64,000 nucleotides of DNA from Sabellastarte sp. h YS-2021 (taxonomy: Eukaryota; Annelida; Polychaeta; Sabellida; Sabellidae): contig OZ024936.1 of assembly GCA_964017235.1 (NCBI GenBank), forward strand, positions 34,866,040-34,930,039. The letters run 5' to 3'. Below are positions 1-13,035 of the stretch, one piece after another. Under the pieces are notes generated by a model, which made no database searches, was not told the DNA's origin, and saw only the letters and a program-made list of their open reading frames with translations. The position numbers were made by a program, and so were the translations under genes. Position 1 is the stretch's first letter, and each line of letters starts with the position of its first letter.

Positions 1-438
1 CTGTGATCTGAACGTACCTTGCTCATTGAGGGTAGCAAGCTCCTGTAAGCGCTTGTCCACAGCATTCTGGATGCCTCTGGAAGTCTTGAGGAAGGCAGTG
101 GTGGGGGTGACGACGTCATCTTCCTCCTCACTGTCAACTTGCCTGGATCTACATGACCCCCCAGTGGAGGATGGTGAAGCGACGGCGTCAGAAAATGACG
201 TGGCCCCTTTCTGCAACTGGTCCTCAGTCTTCTGGATACGCTGTTCTATGGCAGTTAACCTAGAACTGACACTATTGAGGGCATGTAAAATGTCATGGTT
301 TACAGTATCAGTATTTGTGTCAATATTGACACCTGACGCCTCAAGATCAGAATCTACATTGTCTTTAAATTGACATTTCACACCTACTGGTCGTTTGTGT
401 TGACCACCACAGCCAGAACAATGGAAGTTCTTTGGCAT
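1..438 (-). CDS. Retroelement-type zinc-knuckle ORF, N-terminal part (runs off the left edge)
   Basis: A minus-strand frame opens with ATG at 438 and stays open to base 1, about 146 residues, with no stop before the edge. It begins MPKNFHCSGCGGQHKRP and continues to a further cysteine, a C-x2-C...H...C cluster close to the start. A Ser/Thr- and Asp/Glu-rich stretch follows, with a short heptad-like segment around the sequence AIEQRIQKTEDQLQK. Small N-terminal Cys/His clusters of this kind are common in gag-like ORFs of invertebrate LTR elements. No catalytic domain lies inside the window, so the class cannot be fixed. GGTACG near base 18 could act as a splice donor, so a host first exon is an alternative. 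The plus-strand frame at 26-373 is its shadow. Confidence 0.5.
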   Translation of the reverse strand, partial: MPKNFHCSGCGGQHKRPVGVKCQFKDNVDSDLEASGVNIDTNTDTVNHDILHALNSVSSRLTAIEQRIQKTEDQLQKGATSFSDAVASPSSTGGSCRSRQVDSEEEDDVVTPTTAFLKTSRGIQNAVDKRLQELATLNEQGTFRSQ

Positions 439-2218
439 TGTGTAACAATAATTTGACACGTCTTTAGGAAGCAAACATGCAGAATAACGAGGTATGCACT
501 GAATAATTACATGTAGTTCAAGGCAAAGTTAGCGGGATAACATATTTAAAATACTAAAATATAATAAAAATTACTTGTCAGAGTAATTAAAATAGTATAA
601 AACCCGCCAACTCACCTTGAAAGGAAAAATCCTACCAGTGCATGTACGTTTGCATCCCTTGAAGTGGTGACACTGACCAGCAAAGTGTAACAATTAATAA
701 ACTTGTGTATGTATATACTGTATAACCAAGTAAAGTAAAACAAATTAAAAATTATTTTCAGAATTTCTTATAAAATGGCGACTGCCCTCCTCGACTTTTA
801 AGTTAAAAGTGAAGCCACTAAGCATTTGGCGGGAGATTCTGATGACCTGGGTCAAAGGTCAACCAATCCCCTTTAGTGGTCATTAACAAGAAGATTCTAT
901 GTAAAACAACTGGGGCAATGAGATGTGTATAACTTAAGGTCATACACCCCCACATTAAAATATGTTAAAAATAGCGAAGCAAAAAGAGGGTAAACCTAAA
1001 AGTGTTTTCTTGTAATTACAGTCTTCCTTTGCTTAAGTATTTTAGTACTGGGTTACAGTTTCATAATAACAAGAAATTTATATTTTGTCACTGAGACACC
1101 TATCTGGTTATTATTAGTTAAGCTTTGAATAGGTATTATCAAAATGTAGAAACTTCAACAGCAAACAAACATCACATTGCATTATAAATATTTTAAGGTC
1201 TACAAAGGGATCTAGAAAGTTGCTGCCCCATATGTTGGCATAGGTTGCCAGCTAAGATTAGGTTCCACACAAGCTTTTTCGCCTTCAGGAGCTAACTCAA
1301 TACCTACCTGTTCAGACTTGCATCACTACTACCTTAACTCCTGTTCCATACACCTGTTCTGATATCCACCAATTTGTGTGTCTAGGTTAGCCAATTTGGA
1401 CACCCATTGTGCAAGGGGGATCATACCAATCTGGCCCTGAATAAATCATTCTGTAACAATAGTGATAGTAGTAATAAATAGAAATTTAAGGATTGTATAA
1501 TCCCAAAAGACTTTTCCCTTGTGGGATAGACATATAGCAATAAGTGTTTTATGTACAGATAAAAAGTGCAATAGAAATTCAGAAATCTGTCGAAAAGATG
1601 AGCAAGCAAATGATGAGCTCTAAAGCCTACATCACAAAACAACGACCAGTGGCTGCCAAAAGACAAGTGAAACTGTAAGTGTACCTGTGTAACCATATAA
1701 GTAAGGTAATCTGACCAGGTTTGATTACTGGTTATTATAGAAGTAATGATGTTACTGATAGGCATTCTTTTAAAAACCCATAGAAGAGTTACAAGAGGAA
1801 CATTAGTTTCTTGTTTTCCTTGATCAATTCTTTGGCCATGTGTAATCCGAACATTGTACATTTCTGGATATTGTTTGAAATTCTTAATTGGGAGCACTAT
1901 ACACGGTTGAATATCATACCATACATTTGCAAACAAAAACTAGATGAACTGACAGAGCAATTCTATGATGTAGTCATTGAAAATATAAGTTAAGTGTCAT
2001 CCACATTAATTTGATTTAAGATTTTTCTAAAATCCAGAGTATGTCTGACAAGAAAACAATTTCTTCTGAAAATATGTGCACACTTTAGTCACATACACTA
2101 AAATGTGTTCAATTTTTCACGTATAAAATTTGATGTAATTAGACTTGACATGTTGTGGATTGCAATTCTTTCAATGCAAATGTGACATTTATAAACAGTA
2201 CAAAATGGAATTTTTCAG
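439..2218. other. No gene recognised; AT-rich intron or flanking DNA
   Basis: No exon of either GAREM-like gene and no repeat with clear ends was recognised here. The longest frames (minus 1421-1936, plus 1811-1993) lack recognisable motifs and splice context. The missing 5' exons of the gene whose 3' part begins at 2219 may lie here unrecognised or beyond the left edge. Confidence 0.4.
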
Positions 2219-5200
2219 TTCTCCAAACCCTGCTCCTAAACTTGTGTATTCACCTTGCAATGAAGAGACCAGTGATGGATCAGACTATGAGGAACCATTT
2301 ATAGTGAGTGAACCAGACATACTGTAGTGATAATCCAAGAAATAGCTTAGCACCCAACTTTTGAGAAATTAGAAAAGCCATACAAACAAAATAAAACATT
2401 AGTTAATTTAACTTGCTTAATTTGAGCAAGATATGTTATAAAGAATCCTTTAACTTTGATCAGTTTTGTCACTAACATTTTCAGAATATACTAAACCATT
2501 TTCTGTTTTGCAGGTAAAACCAAATAGCCCTACACCACCTCCACTGCCTCCAGCACCAAGCTTTAAGAGAGCTACCATCAACCGCAGGAAGTAAAAATCT
2601 TACCTTGTAATAGAGTCAAATATCTCAAACTGTCACTACAACTTTCACATTTGACATTTCACCTGCAAACCATGGCATCCTACTTACCTTGTGAACTATC
2701 ATATTGGTGTAGCAAACCTACAAAGCATGGTTATGTTTGCAATGCTATTGTGTCATTACAATCATAAAATCCTTGACCAGGTTTCTGAATAATGTACCAT
2801 CTGTCATGGATGAACATGTGTTTTTCTCCATACAGAAGATGGAAGTTAGTAATTCTATCTATTTATTCCAAATAGCCATCCATAGCCACCACCACACCAA
2901 AAACTATTGTCACAAAATTACATCTAGGCTGGTTTTTTGTTGGTATATGTTGAGAAATATTGGCGGATTTAGTGTAGAATGGCTCCAAATACCAATGTTT
3001 CTTGATTAAAATAATAATATTATCTTCTTCTTGGTATATATTATAAATTCCAGCCTCATACCAACATGATACATGACAGGTTAATTAGGATGTAATGCAG
3101 GTTACAAAGTAATCACACAATGGGGTGTCAGCATTGCTGTGTTGGTAACAAGCAACACCCTGCATATTGATTTCCACCTCTCCACATTCAGACCCTGACT
3201 GTCCAGGTTGGAGAGTCAAACTACTTTACTATCCACCACACAATCATTTATTTTTTCATTTGTACAAAGTGGTGAATGACAACTATAATATAACTTTTGT
3301 GAAGTATCTTTAAATTGTATCACTTAGGGAGACAAAACATATACTAGCCACATCCTCAGGACTTAGATTGTATCGTTTTTTTTCCTGGCGAAATATATTT
3401 AAACCTATATTTTGAAAATTTTAAAAATATACATCACTCAATATGTACTATCAGAACAAAGTGGATGAGAAATGTAAAATAACCCTTGCGATTATTCAGT
3501 TAATAATCAGTTGTAGTCATGTATGTCACTTATTTTTAAACCATTTAGTATATATTTTAATACCAGTTGGATTTATTCTTGTCTTTGGGGGAGGGGGGGA
3601 GGGGGCTCATTGAATGTGTATACCATGCTGAATGATATATCTCATGAGACTGTTTTTCTGTCTGTTAGACTGCCTGCTCCACCACCTGAGTCATCAGAAC
3701 GTGAATCCAGGAGATCAGTCACTATACCGTCACCCATCACACCCCTGCCAACACAGGACATGCGTATACAGCCAGTGGTAAGAGTACTGAATAGTTCACT
3801 ACCTGTGACATTCATCACAGGTCTCAAATCTCAGCCAAAAAAGTGTCTTTAGAGTTTGCTGGGTTTTAATGTGACAAAGTGATAATAAAATTTTCACATT
3901 CTCAGTAGTCTCGTTTTTAAGTAAAGTATGAAATCAATCTGATACATTTAAGGAATGTAAACTAAAATATAAATGTCAAGACAAATGGAAAAAAACTTTC
4001 ACTTTAAATCTGAGTTCCACTTAGAAACTCTCCCTAGCTTGAATTTCAACTACAGTGTATGAATGTCGTCTAAATGTCTATACACATAAAACTGATATGG
4101 TAAGTTTATGCAGCACCTCTAAAGCAGAAAAAGTGGTAAAAGAAATTTTTTTAATTACTCCAGAAATCAGGGCCCTTTAACCATATTCATAAAAGGGATC
4201 AAGCTCATGTTGAGCCTAAAATCAGCTCATGTTCAGTATAAACTTCTGTAAACTTACACTGACTTGTGGCTCAACCGTCAACTTGAACTTTTATAAATAC
4301 CAACCCCAGTAAACATTTTTGGGTTTTGCAAACGTTTCATAGAAAACATTTGGCAAAGGTTAAAAAATTATGGGTGCGAAAACCATTTATAAAGGAATGT
4401 TTTTAAAAAACGTTTTAAGTATAAAGTTTATTAAATGTTTAATGATAAATGTTAGTAAAACGTTACAAATTCCCCTGTTATTGCTCACCGCCATCTTTGT
4501 TTGAACATGTTTGGAGGTGAAGGTTTAGTAAACATTCTGAAAATATGGGTTTAAAAAACGTTTTTGATTGAATGTTTTTAAAATATTTGATCAACAATGT
4601 TTTTAAACATTTTATGTGTACTGTTTATAAACCACATCATGATGAATGTTTGAAAAACATTTTCAGCATAATCTTCATTTTTTAGCTATTTTACAAATGT
4701 TTAAAAAATGTTTCCAGTCAAACCTAGCTTCTTGAGTTATTTTATAAACTTTTAATAAAGGTTTTTAGTAAAAACATTTGTATATAGAATGTTTATAAAA
4801 CGTTTTTAAAACATTACAGCATGAACGTTCACTTAGAAACGTTTAGAAAACCATAAGATATGGTTTAAATAGGTTTTAAAAACGTTTTATAAACGTTTGA
4901 ACCATTTTAAAACATTTCTAATGTCACCCTGTCTTACAAAACTGACAACATTTTTAATTCACATAAAAATGACGAATTCTTCAAAATAATAATGATTTTG
5001 TATCGTTTTTGGTGTGATTAGACAAATTATGGCAAAGCAGTGTTGACTAAATTATCTGATCAGTGTTAATTGCCTTGGTGTACATGCAAACCTTAAAGTG
5101 TTAAGTTTTAAAACTGGAACTGGTTTCAGTATAATAATTAATGATACAGACTGTTAAGCCAGATGAAGTTCATATAATTATCGAGCCAGTCAGACTTTTG

Positions 5201-8200
5201 ACTTATGTGAGGGCTCAAACCTAAAGGAGGAAGTCATACTTGCATGGTTATAAAGTTTGCATTCCATTGTGCTGCTGAACAAGTTTGTCAGCTTGAACAT
5301 ACATGGACAGAGAGTTAGTTTATAAATGAGTAATTCCATGTTTATTTCTCCATTTTCAGATTTCAGAATCAAACAGAGAAATGATTCAAAAACATGGTAG
5401 GTATATGAATACAGCTACAGATCAATGACTAAACATTGGCTACTGATGTTGCTACAATTTATGCAGTCAGCAATGTATTTCGTCAGTTACATAACTTGGT
5501 TCCTTGTAGACAGCCTCTAGGTCAACGAGTAGAATTGCTAAAGAATTGGTAATACCACCATTGTATAAATTAGAGTTTATGACCCTACTACCTCCATAGG
5601 CGTAGAAAATGGGGGCATGGGGGGACGGTCGCCCCCCCCCCCCCCCCCCCCCCCAGCCATACAGTTGGTTGGGTATCTGTTGGCACCCTGCAACTTTTTG
5701 CAATGGAAATTAACTCCAATTTTGAAGTCTCTGCAAATGTTTACAGGTGGTTCAATATTATGTGATCATTATGTGACCCTGTTCAATATTTGACCCTGTT
5801 TACTGCTCAGATGTACTATTGTGTATGCTTTTGTGTACTGCTTGATGCCATATCATGGCACAAGCCTCATCTTGGCAGAAACAAGAAGATAAAATATTTA
5901 GTCACAGTTGTTCTTTATCGCCAACACTCATGCATTTCCGCATACCAAATAAGGAAGTTGAAGTGACGACAGAAATAATTTAAATATCAATGGCAATTTT
6001 CGTATGCAAATTTTGCCAAGTTAGTGCACTATTTTTATGTAGAAATTATATTATCACCCATAAAAACGATTCTAAAAGGTTTGTTAATTTTATTTCATGT
6101 TATTTAAGTATATCTAAAACTTGTTCTTGTGTCAATTCTAATTTTAACTAAAAAATCCATGTAACCACACTTAAAACAACCAAGAATAAGTTTTTGTGTC
6201 CAAGTTGTGGCAAGTTGTGGCATGAAGGAGTGTCATTTAACTATAAAATATTTGTTTTTATGATTTGTAAAAGGAACATTTTCTGTTATCCTGCCATGGG
6301 ATTTTTAAATTCTGTGAAACGGTTCACTTGTGTAGACGAAAATCATGCAATCTTATACTAATCTTCTACATTTAAGTTACCTTGTTAATTATTTAGAACT
6401 TAGATATGTAGTTTCAAATAATTCACATAGAGCAATGGTTTAGTACAGCAATTTGTCAGCTGATGAGATGTTTTCCAGAAAACTTTTTCTTTCTTTACTT
6501 TGTATTTATTTGACCTAGCCAGTCCAATGATTATACATCCCCCCTCAACTTGATCATTAACCCTGCTAAAATAGATCTTACATCAGCCTGGCATTTAGAG
6601 GAAAGGTCACAAGTTCTGGAAACATCTAGTGAAATTATGTCATTTTCATTATCATGTGCTCCTCCAGAAAAAGAACATCACATGATCAAGATATTACAAA
6701 CACAGAGGTGACTTTACATATTTCTATACCGTGACAAGGTCTAGGATACTTAGGATTTATGTCAGTCACACCAACATCACAGAGGTTTCCTATGGTACGT
6801 GATAGCTTAAAAGTATTTTAAGTAGAAATTTTGAATTTGGTATGTGGGTAGAAATGGGTAAGGGCTCAGAACCTATTTGTGGCCTTGGCCTTCAACTAGG
6901 AGAAAATTGTGACCTTCCGAAGGTCACATTTTGGGTTTTTTTCTACATTTTCGCCCAGTTCTGACATTCAGAATAATTTTTGGTGGATCATTCCATGGCT
7001 GATATATAAAACAGAAATATGCCCTCTAATATCATGCAAAAGTTTGAACCTGAAGCTTTTTTTAAGGTCATGGCTGGTCTACAAACATGGATACATTAGA
7101 CTTTTTTCCTACATTTTTGGCATGAAATTAGCTCCATCTCACCTCTTATTGGTTTAGGGGTTTGGTGTCAAGGGAAGAAAACAGGATAATTAATGAAAAT
7201 CATAAGCTATATTTCTTTTGATGGTGTCACACATGACCTGTGACACCCCCCCCCCCCCCCCCCTAATCTGTCAAAGGTTTGTTCTAAAAATATTGCAGAT
7301 AACCAAGAAGTCTGGGGGTAATACCACTCAGGGTAGTAAGCGAAGCGGTAGTGGCAAAGTTCAACTTAATAATTATTAATTGTAATTGGTTTACACAAAA
7401 GTATGGCACCTCCTTCAGTGAGCGTAGAAATTTGCTCTACATCACTCAACAAAATTACAGCTAGAGTTCTTTAATTTGCAAGATATATTTATCACAAAAT
7501 TGTAAGACATCTCAACAAAACATCCTAACAAAAGACTTAGTTGAGTGTTAGTTTAACAATAATTTTGATATTTAAAAATAAATTGCCAAGTGCCACCCTT
7601 ATGATATTCCAAGATATAAATATATATTGTAAGAAAAACTTAAAAAGTTCATTGGCTAATTGAACTCCTTTAGATTAACCAGTGGCAAATTATATAATAA
7701 TCTTATTATTTGGACCTTAGAAGTCCAAGGTAAAACGTGAAGCAAGAATAATAAATTTTTAATCACATAAAACGTTGATGTTTTATTAATTTTTTTTTAT
7801 TCCTTCGGATCTCCCCCCCCCCCCCCCCCCCCAGCTAAAAATTGCTTCCTACGCCCCTGTACCTCGATTATGTGATGGGAGGGTAGGTGGCTAATCTTGT
7901 CCAGCAACTTTCATTATAAATTGGAAGGGTCAGAAGCATAATCATTGTGAGCCGTAGATCTGTGTCTCATTTTTGTAAACATGGTTACAAATTTTGTAGG
8001 TTAATATCTCTCCGAAATACTTGCATTGCATCTTGTCAGTTACATCCATAATAAGGCTGATCTTTTTGGTTATACTAATATTTTCACTACAATGGCTTAC
8101 CTTGTCCAGTTTTATGACACTACCACTCTTCCTGCAAAAGTTTGAGCTCAATTACCTTGGCCCATGAGAGATAAGTCTTATTGACTCCCAAGATGAATCT

Positions 8201-9376
8201 TCATTGTTCTCCTGTGCTTCCAAGATTTAGTGTGACTTGGCGTTTTCTTCAGTTATGGAAGTGGATTGTAAGCCAGGCAATAGGTGTTTAATTGAAGGGT
8301 AATATTTTCCCCTGAAATTGCTCAAAGCAGGGTAACAAGCAGACTAGGTCTTTTGATAGCTCGTAAATGTCGAATAAAACCGATGTGAATCTCACTCCAC
8401 ATGACCCTGAAAATAACTGAAGATGTTATTCCATAATTTCTTACACAGAACCTACATAAAGCTTCATCATCTATTTTAAACCTTGATGGTCTTTAGCTTT
8501 ACAAATTCGAAGTATTTATTTGATATTTTTCTGTCATTCAATTGCAATTTCTATCATAATATTTATGATTCAAAATACATTATTTGTGGGATGTTTATTT
8601 TTTCATTGATCACTCCAACTCTTTGTTATTTTGACTTTTTTGGCTTTGATTTCTTTCCAGTATGACAAAAGTGTGAATATGGTGAATGAAACAAAATATA
8701 AATTTCAAAAGATTGGTACTTGTGATATTAATTTAACAAGAACCCATAGAAGATTTTTATTTCTTGAAGTGGAATTCCAACCTTAAAGAACATGATAATA
8801 CTCTGGTGTCAACTCTGTTTTCTTATTTACCATTAAACTACAGTATTCATTCTATCACGTTGTAATTTGTGTACATACAAAATAGAACAGTGAAAGAGTT
8901 CACATATTTGATTTTAAAAATCTGTTCTTCCAGAGTATACAAACAAAGTGAACCCAGTTTCTCCCATGACGACAGCTAGTGATACTTACGATGCTATTAC
9001 AGATGACTTGGTTGATAGTGAAGGAGACGATTATTTAGACATGAGTACCGCCGAACCTCCATCTGGGACAAAACCACCTGGCTCACCGAATCCATCTGTA
9101 TTATGTTCCAGTTCGAAGGAAATTGCCTACAAATCACTTGCAGAAGTTCCACAGAAAGTGTCAGACATGTCCATAGAACAGGTAGGCAGCTGTCTGAGGC
9201 TGTTGATGCTGAACAAGTATGTGGACAGGTTCGCCCAGGAATGCATTGATGGCAGCATGCTGACTGACATAGACAGAAATATGCTCGTGGATGATTTCAA
9301 ATTCTCCAGCTTTGAATGCCAAAAGTTGCTCAAGTTCATCTCTGGCTGGAGACCAAAGTTTCAGGGACAATTATAA
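2219..9376 (+). CDS. GAREM-like adaptor, 3' part (five exons, proline-rich region plus C-terminal SAM domain)
   Basis: Exons at 2219-2303, 2514-2590, 3669-3777, 5360-5396 and 8934-9376 have GT/AG borders and compatible phases throughout; the stop is at 9374-9376. The protein end has an acidic stretch with SDYEEP, two proline-rich segments (TPPPLPPAP, LPAPPPES), a tyrosine motif YLDM (TAT at 9032) that fits the YxxM PI3-kinase SH2 consensus, and a SAM domain encoded by about 9172-9350 (core MLNKYVDRFAQECIDGSML). GAREM proteins are Grb2-associated regulators of ERK signalling with an N-terminal CABIT domain, proline-rich middle and C-terminal SAM. Here only the C-terminal half is visible; CABIT exons were not found upstream. 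Its SAM resembles that of the gene at 16707-34220, which suggests tandem duplication. Family assignment is inferred from domain order and the paralogue. Confidence 0.7.
4305..4920. repeat. Degenerate AAACGTTT/AAACATTT word cluster
   Basis: About 600 bp in an intron of the first GAREM-like gene carries more than fifteen variants of AAACGTTT, AAACATTT and AAATGTTT on both strands (for example near 4329, 4410, 4556, 4800, 4840 and 4880). Spacing is irregular, so it is not a simple tandem array. It looks like a decayed palindromic repeat. No coding frame is present. Confidence 0.6.
5596..7856. mobile_element. Candidate element bounded by GGCGTAG ends and long C tracts
   Basis: The left side reads CCATAGGCGTAGAAAATGGG and leads into 23 consecutive C (5632-5654). 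The right side is 20 C (7813-7832) followed by AGCTAAAAATTGCTTCCTACGCCCC. Reversed, the right end begins with GGCGTAG, matching the left. A further run of 18 C lies at 7246-7263. No target duplication or transposase was recognised, so borders are tentative; the interior includes a copy of another dispersed repeat (6728-7150). Confidence 0.35.
6728..7150 (+). repeat. Dispersed repeat family D, copy 1
   Basis: This stretch aligns by eye with 60630-60960: both carry GGATACTTAGGATT, then TTTGGTATGTGGGTA, a gaccttgacctt/ccttggccttcaa block, CATTTT(G/C)GCCCAGTTCT and a short TATATAA-rich end. Two diverged copies about 54 kb apart support an interspersed repeat. It has no ORF. The short frame at 6909-7157 lies inside the repeat and is not a gene. 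Confidence 0.6.
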
Positions 9377-9686
9377 GTTTTGTCCGTACTACATTTAGCA
9401 CTGTGATAGTGGAAAAGGTTAGTTGAGTCAAATAGGCTCTCTTGTTATACATTCAGCATTTATGTCATTAGCATCTTGAACCAGGATCGAAATAATGACT
9501 GTGATGTGTGGTGATTCATGTTTAATGTTGAAAGTCATAACTTTGAAGTGAGAAGTTTTTCTCATATGCTTACTGGCTTTGTGCAGTATTGTTGTTGTTT
9601 TTTTCACATATTGATAATGTAGTCCCCTGGCTGATGAGTCAACTCTTCGAGACTTGTTTCCAGTTTCATTTTATTTTCAGTCATCA

Positions 9687-9692
9687 AATAAA
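9687..9692 (+). terminator. Polyadenylation signal AATAAA for the first GAREM-like gene
   Basis: A canonical AATAAA lies about 310 bp past the stop at 9376 on the same strand, followed by a T/GT-rich stretch. It is the nearest good hexamer and implies a 3' UTR of roughly 330 bp. The cleavage site is not visible directly. Confidence 0.5.
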
Positions 9693-9699
9693 GAAAGTA

Positions 9700-11174
9700 A
9701 TTGTGTTATATTGGCATATTAAGAAAATTATATCAGCATTCTTTATATTTTGACATATTTAAAATCATGTGAAGTTATAGTGTTGCTACTTGTGTTATAG
9801 CTTACAGCTTATGATATTAAATTATTTTAACACTGGGCTGAATTGAATTGTACAGAATAGAATTGAAACCATGATGTAAATCATTTTATATTTTCTTGAT
9901 TAGGCCATGATAAGGGATGGAATGTGGTGCTTTAGCGTGTAACACTTCCGGCTCTCACTCTTTAGAGTTAAAGATCAAATCCCCTCCTTTAAAGTTGGCA
10001 ACTTATTGTGGCTTTCGAAGGCCCCTTTCACAAAAGCTTCTTTATGATAAAGATTACCTAAAACTGAAGATTAAACTTGACAAAATATCCACATTGCTTT
10101 TGAAACTATTTTAAGCGAGATATAAAATTGGATACTTGTAAAAATAATTATGGTGGACATGTATCATTGCCTCAAATAATTTTAGGGTGTTCAAATCAAA
10201 ACACCAAAGTTGGGATAGCATCATTTAAACATGCACTGTTGTAAAATTTTACCAGGAACCGATCAATGCTCTTTTGTCATTCTGATAATGAAACAAGAAC
10301 AAATGTATACTATAAAGGATGTTATAAAGATCAGTTGAAAAATAAGTTTGGGTGGCTGTTTCCAACTGGCTAAAGTCAAGACACCCAAGAATAGTTTCAT
10401 TACAAGAAACATGAAGAAACTGGTGAACAAAATTAGTATCTGAATGGGGTAAACAAATAGGCTTGTCATTGTTTTATTGGTTGGGTGTCATTATCACAAT
10501 CTAAAGAGCAGCCATACCGAATTAGTAAAGGCAACTGCTGATCCCATTAATTACTTAAGCATCCCATGCATCAGGGTTGAGTTTTATTTCTATTGGAATA
10601 TGGGCAAATGAGGGTACCTACCGTTAATTTCTTTGCCTAATACCATTTTATAAATTTAAAAGGGACAACTACCCATTACCATTGTATGCTTGCAATTTGA
10701 TGAATTAATAATTAATAGAATATAATTTTCACCATTTTTTACTTGCAGCTGAAAACTTTGAATACTACAGTTTACCCTTCAAACTTTCGACTTTCAAAAA
10801 ACAGTAAAAGTGTAATAGATGGAAAGGCAAAACAGTTGATTTTTTCAGTGGTACCAACTGTTAATCTAGTGTATTTAAAAATGACAGATATATTGTACAC
10901 TGGTTCACTTGAAAATCACGGTAGATACTGTTCATTGATTTACCTATTTATATGCACCCAAACAAAACGGTAAAGGACTTATTTCCTTTTACTGTTTTGA
11001 AACAGATAAAGGGTTAGATACTTAATTTTATTTTAGCAAGTCAATTAGAAATGTGTAAAGCACCTTTAAACAGTTTATATGCTGTAAATAAAGCACCAGT
11101 GAAAATCAGGCCTTTTACTGTTTAATGTAATACTTTTTTACTATTTTACTAAATTTAAATTTTCCCGTATTATC

Positions 11175-11218
<44 letters not shown>

Positions 11219-12783
11219 CACTGGTGAGACACTTGTGGCTAAGAATGTAGTATTTCAAAACCATAAAACAGTAAAACGGAAGTAGGTGGTTTACTGGTTT
11301 ATCTTTATTTGTATATACATATGGGCGGAGTAGTTAATGGACTGTTTGTAAAAGTTTTGATTACGGAATGGTTTTCATATTAACAGTAGGTACCTTGTGA
11401 GAGGGTTTTAAACGTACTGTTTTGTACTTTTCCATATTCATCACACTCAAATTGATTACAAGTGTGTTTCAGTTTATTTAAACTAAAACAGTAAAAGGGT
11501 AATAAACTGTTTACTGTTTCAATCCCAATAAAAAGAGATATAGGTAAGGAAATTAAGGGCACCCTAAAAATTATGGTTTTTGTTGCTACGACTTTTGTTT
11601 CAGATCTGAAAGATGTCGACCACAGTGTTGTTACTCTTTTGTTCTTGCCATCTGGCATGCTGAGATTAGTGAGTAAAATAAAGTGAAATTTGCAATCTGT
11701 TTGAGCATCCCACTTTCTAAAAATAGAATGGAGCGTGATATTTTTTCTTGAGTTTCTGAACCAATTATCCCAGTGTCCCTGTCAAGCGTTACACAATGCC
11801 ATTTTTTCCTTGTTCCATTTTACAGATAACATGACATGGTAGCCTACAGCCGCCTGTCACCCAAAGTCCTGAGAATCTGCCATCATTTCTACAATATTCT
11901 AGCATATTTTTTTCTGTAGTGATATTGTTTTCTTCCATAATTATCCGGTTGAAATCTGTTACTCACTTGGATATAGACAAATTGTCCTAAGTAGGCGAAG
12001 GAAGGTATCAACATTTACAAAATATATTTTAACCCACCCACCCTTGTAACTAAAACTTGGCGTGCCAGTTCTATTACAATCTGGGATATTGGCAAAATTT
12101 TGGCATTGCTGACTTTTATTGCATTGGCATTCACCTTCTCTAATTATTTTGTCTTCAGATTTCTGAATATCAAAACTCCATTGCTTTAACTCAGAATTTC
12201 TACACTAATGTTCTGTTTTAATGCACTGGAACCTGCGGCTTCACTATCAATAAAAATATCCAATTCATTTTATGCTTGTATTGACTTTAAGAATTTTGGC
12301 ACATGCTTTCAGGGCTAAGGATAACAGGGGTGGAACATTATACATCCAAGAGAATGTTAAGATAGTAAATGAAAGCAGCCATTTTAAATAGTTTCAAAAC
12401 ATAGCTGTTTACAAATGTGTTTTTAAAACCTAATCAATCACAGGTAGTCAGAAAAAGCAGCGTATCAGTGAGGGCAGAATGGCAGCTTCTTTCATACAAT
12501 GTACATCTAGCCGTGAATACAGGGAAACACAAGAGATCCATCAATTTGAAACTTTCAAATGTACAAGAAGTTTAAAATTGAGGATAAAAATTGAATGAAG
12601 CTGTCGTTTGTGTGAGAAGGGGGTTTGCACCATTTCACTTTGAAATTCAATATGGCTACAATGCTTATATTATATACTTAATTAAAATGGTCAAAAGTCA
12701 CCAATGAGAGGGATTTATTTAACACTAGGATAATCCGAAATTGTAATACAATGAATAGAAACTGTGATACTATGAAAGCTGTA
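9700..12783. other. Intergenic DNA rich in ACAGTAAA/TTTACTGT words, with a 31-G tract
   Basis: No gene recognised. Between about 10790 and 11520 the words AAACAGTAAA and TTTACTGTTT recur on both strands (10797, 10992, 11107, 11264, 11482, 11506). A run of 31 G occupies 11184-11214. The frames at 10743-10973 and 11380-11658 are short, carry no known domain and overlap the repeated words. Confidence 0.4.
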
Positions 12784-13035
12784 GGTGGCCACGGTGGCAG
12801 AGTGGTAACACTCTCACCTCTGAGGCCGGGGTTCGGTTCACGGCCCTACCTCAAGTGGGAAAGCTGGTAGTTGCTTGCCGTTGGTCGGCAGTTTACAGTA
12901 CAGAACCTTGACCAACTGTATGTACTGGTTTCCTCTGCCCTTCCAACTACCCGTCGTGATATGACCTGTAAAGTGTGACCTTCCAACTACCTGTCGTGAT
13001 ATGACCTGTACATATAAACCCCAAATAAATAAACA
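12784..13035 (+). mobile_element. tRNA-derived SINE, near full length, with target duplication
   Basis: The head is tRNA-like: an A-box-like GTGGCAGAGTGGT near 12793 and a B-box-like GGTTCGGTTC near 12830. It is followed by a non-tRNA body and a tail ending AACCCCAAATAAATAAA. It is flanked by ATGAAAGCTGTA (12772-12783) and ATGAAAGCCGTA (13036-13047), a 12-bp target duplication with one mismatch. The segment CCTTCCAACTACC...GATATGACCTGTA is present twice (around 12941 and 12979), a small internal duplication absent from the copy at 41201. The tRNA part is too diverged to be a functional tRNA. Confidence 0.85.

Noticed and set aside
26..373. Plus-strand 115-codon frame with many Ser residues
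   Set aside because: It is opposite the minus-strand zinc-knuckle frame and has no motif or splice context.
12795..12870. Possible tRNA gene
   Set aside because: A and B boxes are present, but the cloverleaf does not close and the sequence continues into a SINE body with a target duplication.
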